Below, one piece after another: positions 6,654 to 10,992 of a DNA stretch of 10,992 nucleotides. Origin of the DNA: Nitrospirota bacterium (GTDB lineage Bacteria > Nitrospirota > Nitrospiria > Nitrospirales > Nitrospiraceae). Position 1 is the first letter of the stretch. Every line of letters starts with the position of its first letter. Under the pieces are notes generated by a model that saw only the letters and a list, made by a program, of their open reading frames with translations, did not search any database and was not told the DNA's origin. The translations under genes and the position numbers were made by a program. The stretch covers positions 1 to 10,992 of the forward strand of contig JACRLS010000133.1 of assembly GCA_016235225.1 (NCBI GenBank). Reading direction: 5' to 3'.

Positions 6654-6682
6654 TTGACAGGATGGGGAGATAATGGTATCTA
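6654..6682 (+). promoter_or_regulatory. Promoter candidate for the SH3-like membrane protein
   Basis: A perfect TTGACA at 6654-6659 is followed after 17 bp by TATCTA at 6677-6682, a weak -10. A palindrome GAGTCG-A-CGACTC at 6605-6617 lies 36 bp upstream and could be a binding site, but nothing else supports that. The predicted start near 6689 gives a leader of about 60 nt ending in a strong ribosome site. Confidence 0.45.
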
Positions 6683-6750
6683 CCGAGGTGGTGGTATCAC
6701 CGCGACGGGAGTGACCTTCGCGCCGTGGTGCCTGCTCAGGAGGCAAGACG

Positions 6751-7461
6751 ATGCAGACGTATTTCGGCTCCACCGATGACGCGATCAGCCACAGTGGCTG
6801 GCCCTTGTTGTTTGCACGTGAGCCGGAAGAAGAGGCGGACTATGACGACCTGCCGGAGACGCAGGAAGAACGTCCGACCCATGGCAGCACCGTCAGGCGG
6901 TCCGTGCCGCCCAGGCAGAAAAAGCCGTCGAACATGCGGCCGCTCATCCTGCTGCTCATGTTTCTCGTCGTGGCTGGACTGGCCTATGTCAGCATGACGC
7001 CCGGAGCGATGCCTCCCTTCCTGGCAGAGATGCTCGGGTTCGGCTCCTCGGAAGCGCCGACGTTGCCTCCTCCATCCGGAACAGCGAAACCCGCAGTGCC
7101 GGCGCAGCGCCCACTGGCCCAGACGCCCGCCGTGCCGTCACCGGCTCCCGCACCGGGAGCAGAGGCTCAACAGGCCACTGCTGGACCGGCGGCGGCGCCT
7201 GTGACCGAGGGAGCCGTGCCTTCTCCATTGTATGGCGAGGGACAAAAGGTCTTTGTGGCGCTGGATCCGGCCTTGCCGGTTCAGATGATAGTCCTCAGCG
7301 GAGACTCCTCCGGCAGCAAGCCGGGCCCCAGCGTCCGGCCTGGCGCCGCCGTGACGGTCCTCGACGCCGAATATCAGACGAACGGCTGGATCTACTCCAT
7401 TCGGACTCCTGAGGGATCCATGGGCTGGATCTCGGAAAAGCGGTTGAAGGCCACACTGTAA
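6751..7461 (+). CDS. Membrane-anchored protein with C-terminal SH3-like domain
   Basis: The 236-residue product starts at ATG 6751 behind a clear AGGAGG (6738-6743, 7-nt spacing). Residues 1-61 form an acidic then basic N-terminal segment (EPEEEADYDDLPETQEE, later RQKKPSN) without a signal peptide. Residues about 64-81 are a single membrane helix (PLILLLMFLVVAGLAYVS); the basic flank before it predicts N-in topology, so the rest faces the periplasm. Residues about 100-160 are a Pro/Ala linker. Residues about 165-236 look like a bacterial SH3 fold, ending VLDAEYQTNGWIYSIRTPEG and MGWISEKRLKATL, the W-x-x-V/I-x pattern seen in SH3b domains. Such domains often bind peptidoglycan or peptides; the ligand is unknown here. 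It appears to be a single-gene unit with its own promoter and a possible weak stem-loop after the stop. Confidence 0.75.
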   Translation: MQTYFGSTDDAISHSGWPLLFAREPEEEADYDDLPETQEERPTHGSTVRRSVPPRQKKPSNMRPLILLLMFLVVAGLAYVSMTPGAMPPFLAEMLGFGSSEAPTLPPPSGTAKPAVPAQRPLAQTPAVPSPAPAPGAEAQQATAGPAAAPVTEGAVPSPLYGEGQKVFVALDPALPVQMIVLSGDSSGSKPGPSVRPGAAVTVLDAEYQTNGWIYSIRTPEGSMGWISEKRLKATL

Positions 7462-7485
7462 GGACCGCTCGCCGTCAGTCGGTCC
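7462..7485 (+). terminator. Weak stem-loop after the SH3-like gene
   Basis: GGACCG at 7462-7467 pairs with CGGTCC at 7480-7485 around a 12-nt loop, directly after the stop. There is no T-run behind it, so intrinsic termination would be poor. The stem is visible; the role is a guess. Confidence 0.25.
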
Positions 7486-7520
7486 CCGCCTCACACAATC
7501 CCGGATCCTCGAGGGCGCTG

Positions 7521-7529
7521 TGCTATAAT
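7521..7529 (+). promoter_or_regulatory. Extended -10 promoter for the HAD-hpnD-hpnE unit
   Basis: TGCTATAAT is a perfect extended -10 element (TGn plus TATAAT at 7524-7529). No -35 match lies 17 bp upstream, which is usual for extended -10 promoters. The start site would be near 7536, only about 12 nt before ATG 7548, and this short leader has no Shine-Dalgarno sequence. The mRNA would be nearly leaderless. Confidence 0.6.
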
Positions 7530-7547
7530 GCGCGCCTTTCGACTCCC

Positions 7548-8243
7548 ATGCTTCGTGCGCTCATCTTCGACTTTGACGGCGTGGTGGCCGACAGTGAACC
7601 GGCGCACCTGGCCACGTTTCAGCAGATACTCGGGGAACTCGGCATCTTCCTGAGTAAGGAGGAGTACTACGCCGACTACCTCGGATACGACGATCGCGGC
7701 TGTTTCACCGCCGCGCTGACGGCGCATGGGCGCCCGGTGGACGACGCAACGATTCAGTCGCTGGTCGCCCGCAAGGCTCGGGCCTATCTCGACTACATCC
7801 GACAACATCTCTATATCTTCCCGGGAGTCCAGCAGTTCGTCTCCGAGGTCGCGCCGCGATATCCGCTGGCCATCGCCTCCGGAGCGCTGCGCCAGGAGAT
7901 CGAAATGATCCTCGAGGTGGCAGGGCTTCGATCCGCCTTTGCACACATCACCAGCGCGGAAGATGTCCGCCAAGGAAAACCGGCGCCCGATCCCTTCGTG
8001 CACGCGCTCGCCAGCCTCAACCAGGCTGCGCGACTCACAAGAGGCCCCGTGTTGCCCGCCGACTGCCTGGTGATCGAGGATTCGATACCGGGAATCCGGT
8101 CCGCGCATGCCGCGGGCATGAAGGTCTTGGCCGTGGCCAACACACACACGATCGAAGAGCTGCGCGAAGCGGATGCGATCACCTCTATGCTGGCGGACGT
8201 CCGCCTTGCGGAGTTGGAGCACCGCCTATGGGGACGGTCGTGA
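7548..8243 (+). CDS. HAD-superfamily hydrolase (beta-phosphoglucomutase/phosphoglycolate phosphatase-like)
   Basis: HAD enzymes transfer or remove phosphate through an aspartyl-phosphate. All four motifs are present in the 231 residues: motif I FDFDGVVADSE (nucleophile D8, acid/base D10), motif II S111 in LAIASGALR, motif III K144 in QGKPAPDPF, and motif IV LVIEDSIPGIRSAHAAGM (E177, D178). A helical cap is inserted between motifs I and II (about residues 16-88), which places it in subfamily I with beta-phosphoglucomutase and Gph-like phosphatases. The substrate cannot be read from sequence. The start is fixed by the DFDG motif near the N-terminus and by the promoter just upstream. It is the first gene of a tight run leading to hpnD and hpnE, but no known step of squalene synthesis needs a HAD enzyme, so co-transcription may be incidental. 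Confidence 0.88.
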   Translation: MLRALIFDFDGVVADSEPAHLATFQQILGELGIFLSKEEYYADYLGYDDRGCFTAALTAHGRPVDDATIQSLVARKARAYLDYIRQHLYIFPGVQQFVSEVAPRYPLAIASGALRQEIEMILEVAGLRSAFAHITSAEDVRQGKPAPDPFVHALASLNQAARLTRGPVLPADCLVIEDSIPGIRSAHAAGMKVLAVANTHTIEELREADAITSMLADVRLAELEHRLWGRS

Positions 8244-8362
8244 CGGCAGCCATGGCAATCGGCGGCTTGGCGCCGGGCGAGACCGACGTTGTTGCAGCCT
8301 TGGGACAGACAGAGACTTCTGTGACTTTCGGCACAACTCCTTCGGTCGTACAGGCATCTTGA
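8228..8362 (+). CDS. Possible 44-residue linking ORF between HAD gene and hpnD
   Basis: ATG 8228 lies inside the last codons of the HAD gene, with a GGAG some 9 nt upstream. The ORF ends at TGA 8360-8362, whose last base is the first base of the hpnD ATG (TGATG). It would therefore overlap both neighbours and could carry ribosomes from one to the other; hpnD itself has no good ribosome site. The peptide is rich in Ala, Gly, Thr and Val (MGTVVTAAMAIGGLAPGETD at its start) and matches nothing I know. It could also be chance, as GC-rich DNA leaves frames open. Otherwise 8244-8361 is a 118-bp spacer. Confidence 0.35.
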   Translation: MGTVVTAAMAIGGLAPGETDVVAALGQTETSVTFGTTPSVVQAS

Positions 8363-9252
8363 TGACACCCTCCGAAGCCCAAGCCTACTGCACCCAGGTC
8401 ACCCAACGGAGCGGAAGCAACTTCTACTATTCGTTTCTTTTTCTCCCGCGCGACCGTCGGGAGGCAATGTACACGGTCTACGCCTTCTGCAAGGAAGTCG
8501 ACAGCGCGGTCGACGATCCGGCCCCCGGCACCAACCCGGCCGACGAACTCGCCCAGTGGCGGGATGAACTCACCGCCTGCTATCGCGGCACGCCCAGCCG
8601 GCCTGTCACCATCAGCCTGGCGCGCCACGTGAAAGAACTCGGCATTCCGCAATGGTACTTCGACGAGCTCATCAACGGCGTCGAAATGGACCTGGTGTCC
8701 CGCCGCTACGCCACGTTCAAGGACCTGTATCAATACTGCTACCGCGTCGCCTCGGTCGTGGGGCTGATCTGCCTGCACATCTTCGGCACGCGCGCACCCG
8801 AGGCGAAAGACTACGCCATCAACCTCGGCATCGCGTTTCAATTGACCAACATCCTGCGCGACGTGGGCAACGACGCCGACCGGGGGCGCGTCTATCTCCC
8901 GCAGGAAGACCTCAGGCGGTTCGGCTACCGGGAAGAGGAGTTGATGCACCGGCGCTACACCCCGAACTTTACCGAGCTGATGCGCTTTCAGTGCACCCGG
9001 GCGGAGCAATACTATGCGGCGGCCAGGCGGATTGTGGAATCCCTGCCGCCCGGCGATCGAAGCTCGCTGACCGTCTCCGAGATCATGCGGGCCGTGTATG
9101 TCCGCATTTTGGGACGGATCGAGGCCTCCGACTATCAGGTGTTCGGTCCGCGCATCAGCCTCCCGCCGTCCTACCGACTCGCACTGGCCGGAGGGGTCTG
9201 GCTTCGCTCCTGGTTCCCACGCTCGACTCAAGCCCCTCGATCGGCCTCATGA
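8362..9252 (+). CDS. hpnD: Presqualene diphosphate synthase HpnD
   Basis: HpnD joins two farnesyl diphosphates head-to-head to give presqualene diphosphate, the first step of the bacterial HpnCDE route to squalene and hopanoids. The 296 residues show the trans-isoprenyl diphosphate synthase signature: YYSFLFLPRDRREAMYTVYA, the first Asp motif D47xxxD51 in CKEVDSAVDD, and the second D167xxxD171 in TNILRDVGNDADRGRVYLPQ, which bind Mg and diphosphate. YYSFLFLP near the N-terminus and the overall length fit HpnD better than HpnC. ATG 8362 is chosen because homology begins there; the frame is open upstream to 8173 but that overlaps the HAD gene. No strong ribosome site precedes it, which suggests coupling to upstream translation. 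Its stop TGA 9250-9252 overlaps an ATG at 9249, close to hpnE. The protein should act at the inner face of the membrane. Confidence 0.9.
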   Translation: MTPSEAQAYCTQVTQRSGSNFYYSFLFLPRDRREAMYTVYAFCKEVDSAVDDPAPGTNPADELAQWRDELTACYRGTPSRPVTISLARHVKELGIPQWYFDELINGVEMDLVSRRYATFKDLYQYCYRVASVVGLICLHIFGTRAPEAKDYAINLGIAFQLTNILRDVGNDADRGRVYLPQEDLRRFGYREEELMHRRYTPNFTELMRFQCTRAEQYYAAARRIVESLPPGDRSSLTVSEIMRAVYVRILGRIEASDYQVFGPRISLPPSYRLALAGGVWLRSWFPRSTQAPRSAS

Positions 9253-9278
9253 AGCGCGGCCATTCCCAGCCGACATGA
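9249..9278 (+). other. Nine-codon minicistron between hpnD and hpnE
   Basis: ATGA at 9249-9252 overlaps the hpnD stop. The frame from that ATG encodes MKRGHSQPT and stops at TGA 9276-9278, which overlaps the hpnE ATG at 9275 in a second ATGA. No ribosome site precedes hpnE, so a short relay that re-starts translation is plausible. The arrangement is directly visible; the function is inferred. Confidence 0.3.
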
Positions 9279-10642
9279 AAAAAAGCCGCGTGCTCATTCT
9301 CGGTGGCGGAGCCGCCGGCCTCAGCGCCGCCTCGTATCTCTGCGACAAGGGCTACCGCGTCTGTCTCGTCGAAGGACGGGAGCATCTGGGGGGGGGACTC
9401 TGCGCGCCGTCCCTCGAAGGGGGCCCGCCCGTCGACGCCGTCCCGCCCATCCTCTGGGGCGGTCATCAGGAGATCAGGAAGCTGTTCACTCTTCTTGGCT
9501 CACAGCAGCGCGTTCATTTTCCCACCAGCCTCCATCATACGTTTGCCTTGTCAGCCGGTCGCGTCGTCGCCCTGCCCCGCCTTTGGGGCCCTGCCTCGGT
9601 TCGAGGGCCGGCCACCATTGCCGGATTTTCGGGCATCTCAATGCGAGACCGGATGCGTCTCGTGAATGTCCTTGAACGCCTCTGGGAAAAAGATCTGACC
9701 CTGCCCACAGACCTCGACGAACGCCCCGTCACCGAGTTGTTTGACCTCACGTCGCAGTCCGAATCCGCCGTCCGTCAGGTCTGGACGCCGCTCAGCCGGT
9801 TTCTCTTAGGAGACGACCCCTCCAAGGTCTCTGCCGCTCTCGGTGCAAGCAGCCTGCGGGCCTTGCTGTTCGGCACACGCCGCAACAACGCCATCGGGCT
9901 CCTGACCGGTGGCATGGCGGAGACACTCATCCATCCGGCAGAAGCGCACCTTCGCCGGTCGGGCGCCGAAATCCGGCTGGGGAAACCGGCAACGCGCCTG
10001 CTCACGCAGAAGGACCAGGTGATGGGCGTCACGCTGCAGGGCGGAGAACCGTTCTCGGCCGATTGGTACCTCGCAGCCCTGGGGCCCGACTCCCTGGCCG
10101 CCCTGTTGCCTGATCGATGGCTGGCGAAATACGCCTCCTTCCAGTCACTGACAGAGTGGGACTGGTCGCCACGCGTGACCATCCGGCTCGAATGCCGAGG
10201 CAAGGAAACCAAGCCGTGGCTCAGACTTCTGGCCACAGGTACCTATGATTGGGCCGTCGGAATCGGCGGAGGAAAAAAGCAATTGCCCACGACGCAGATT
10301 TGGCTCGTCGCCTCAGGGCAGCCGGCCCTCCTGAAACGGTCTGACGCGGACCTGCGAGAGTTGGCCGTCAAAGACCTTCAGGGGCTTGTGACCTCATGTC
10401 AGCCGGATCACATCCAGCACCATCGTGTCTTCAGATCTGAACGCGCCACCCCTGCCCTGCGGCCCGGTACGCGACGATTGCGGGCCACCCCGCAGAGCCC
10501 GGTGGCAAATCTCTTTGTGGCCGGGACCTGGACGGACACCGGCTTGCCCGCCTCAGTGGAAAGCGCCATCCTCAGCGGCCGTCAGTGCGCCGAAGCTATA
10601 GGACATGCCGTGCGAGCCCGCATTGTTCATAACGGTTCGTGA
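9275..10642 (+). CDS. hpnE: HpnE-like FAD-dependent squalene-pathway oxidoreductase, divergent
   Basis: HpnE is a flavoprotein that removes the hydroxyl of hydroxysqualene to give squalene. The 455-residue product opens with a Rossmann FAD site, VLILGGGAAGLSAASYL (glycines at about 10-15) and E33 in LVEGREHLGG for the ribose. The end has the second FAD-contact motif, NLFVAGTWTDTGLPASVESA, close to the HpnE pattern. Length and position right after hpnD fit. Two family hallmarks are altered: the usual LGGR is LGGG, and the DNGQH stretch expected near residue 55 reads VDAVPPILWGGHQE. It may therefore be a divergent HpnE or a related desaturase-like enzyme. ATG 9275 is chosen because the FAD motif needs it; the frame is open upstream to 9098 but that overlaps hpnD. 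There is no Shine-Dalgarno sequence, so coupling to hpnD is likely. Confidence 0.72.
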   Translation: MKKSRVLILGGGAAGLSAASYLCDKGYRVCLVEGREHLGGGLCAPSLEGGPPVDAVPPILWGGHQEIRKLFTLLGSQQRVHFPTSLHHTFALSAGRVVALPRLWGPASVRGPATIAGFSGISMRDRMRLVNVLERLWEKDLTLPTDLDERPVTELFDLTSQSESAVRQVWTPLSRFLLGDDPSKVSAALGASSLRALLFGTRRNNAIGLLTGGMAETLIHPAEAHLRRSGAEIRLGKPATRLLTQKDQVMGVTLQGGEPFSADWYLAALGPDSLAALLPDRWLAKYASFQSLTEWDWSPRVTIRLECRGKETKPWLRLLATGTYDWAVGIGGGKKQLPTTQIWLVASGQPALLKRSDADLRELAVKDLQGLVTSCQPDHIQHHRVFRSERATPALRPGTRRLRATPQSPVANLFVAGTWTDTGLPASVESAILSGRQCAEAIGHAVRARIVHNGS

Positions 10643-10650
10643 CTTTCCCC

Positions 10651-10818
10651 CCAGGATGTTCAAGAAGGCCGCTGTCTCACCCGCCGACCCCGGCGCGCCA
10701 AGACGCGCCTTGTCCCGGGCAAGGCCGCAGCGAGCGAGGAGGCGAGGCGTACTCTTTGTGTACTTCGAGCCTCCAAGCGACGCGAGAACGATGCTGGAGG
10801 ACTTTTTCAACATCCTGG
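10651..10818. repeat. 168-bp palindromic repeat element after hpnE
   Basis: Ends are inverted: CCAGGATGTTCAAGAAGGCC at 10651-10670 and, on the other strand from 10818, CCAGGATGTTGAAAAAGTCC, with 16 or more of 20 positions shared. The interior folds into several stems: GGCGCG/CGCGCC at 10692-10709, CCTTG/CAAGG at 10708-10724, and GTAC/GTAC at 10749-10763. It starts 8 bp after the hpnE stop and ends 8 bp before the next promoter, so it fills the gap. I recall similar sequence in Nitrospira genomes, but this needs a search. Reading frames across it on both strands are by-products of the repeat. Confidence 0.7.
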
Positions 10819-10826
10819 TAGTGGCG

Positions 10827-10855
10827 TTGACAAGGCGAAGGGTGCTCACTAAGAT
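10827..10855 (+). promoter_or_regulatory. Promoter for the uracil-DNA glycosylase gene
   Basis: A perfect TTGACA at 10827-10832, a 17-bp spacer and TAAGAT at 10850-10855 form a good sigma-70 type promoter. The start site would be near 10862, about 33 nt before ATG 10895. A small stem GGCCA/TGGCC (10860-10864 with 10872-10876) falls at the start of the transcript. Confidence 0.65.
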
Positions 10856-10894
10856 GCGTGGCCAAGTTACCTGGCCGACCCATCGGATCGCTCT

Positions 10895-10992
10895 ATGACG
10901 CCCCTCCAAACGCTCGCTGACTCCCTGAAGAATTGCCAACGTTGTAAGCTGGCCAAGCTGGGCCGCAGCCAGGTGGTCTTCGGCGTGGGCAA
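10895..10992 (+). CDS. Family 4 (iron-sulfur) uracil-DNA glycosylase, N-terminus only
   Basis: The first 32 residues of a gene that runs off the window end. Family 4 uracil-DNA glycosylases cut uracil out of DNA at the start of base excision repair and carry a [4Fe-4S] cluster. The visible part shows TLADSLKNCQRCKLAKLGR with the first two cluster cysteines as CxxC, followed by SQVVFGVGN, the usual strand and Gly-rich start of the uracil-binding site. Both features and their spacing fit the family. ATG 10895 matches the normal start; only a weak ribosome site is seen. The other cluster cysteines and the catalytic motifs are outside the window. Confidence 0.85.
   Translation, partial: MTPLQTLADSLKNCQRCKLAKLGRSQVVFGVG

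Noticed and set aside
7491..8222. 243-residue minus-strand ORF opposite the HAD gene
   Set aside because: The plus strand carries all four HAD motifs; the antisense frame has none that I recognise.
8185..9231. 348-residue minus-strand ORF opposite hpnD
   Set aside because: It is a shadow of a gene with unmistakable prenyl synthase motifs, and has no domain of its own.
10553..10939. Minus-strand and plus-strand ORFs across the 168-bp repeat
   Set aside because: They are created by the palindromic repeat and adjoining gene ends, and would encode only repeat sequence.

Overview
The window (about 60% G+C) looks like chromosome from a Nitrospira-type bacterium. The reasons are a squalene/hopanoid gene pair (hpnD-hpnE), an adenosylcobalamin-dependent ribonucleotide reductase, a family 4 uracil-DNA glycosylase, and several short palindromic repeats with terminal inverted repeats of a kind I associate from memory with Nitrospira genomes. 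The genus is an inference; no rRNA or other taxonomic marker is present.

Layout. Positions 1-1058 (minus) hold most of an IS630-family insertion sequence whose transposase has an amber codon near its start. Positions 1207-2514 (plus) hold one reading frame cut in two by a TAG: a helical N-terminal part, then a Pro/Ala-rich linker and a DpnII/MboI-like PD-(D/E)XK domain with degraded catalytic residues. The convergent gap 2515-2965 contains two back-to-back MITE-like elements (122 and 184 bp). An unrecognised 337-residue protein (2966-3979) and a YjbQ-family protein (4211-4624) follow on the minus strand. Divergent to yjbQ is the class II ribonucleotide reductase nrdJ (4826 onward). It stops at a TAA at 6422, but the frame stays open and conserved to 6577, so the C-terminal cysteine pair is stranded. 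Next come a membrane-anchored SH3-like protein (6751-7461), a HAD hydrolase (7548-8243), a possible tiny linking ORF, hpnD (8362-9252), a divergent hpnE (9275-10642), a 168-bp repeat element, and the start of a uracil-DNA glycosylase gene with a good promoter (10895 to the end).

How the genes fit together. The HAD gene, small ORF, hpnD and hpnE overlap or nearly touch, so they look like one translationally coupled unit. HpnD makes presqualene diphosphate, and HpnE acts on hydroxysqualene to give squalene for hopanoids; the intervening enzyme HpnC is not in this window. The other genes are single units.

The most notable signal is three in-frame stop codons (961-963 minus, 1480-1482 plus, 6422-6424 plus). 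Each interrupts an otherwise intact frame with no frameshift. They may be real nonsense mutations, sequence errors or recoding, and the sequence alone cannot decide between these.
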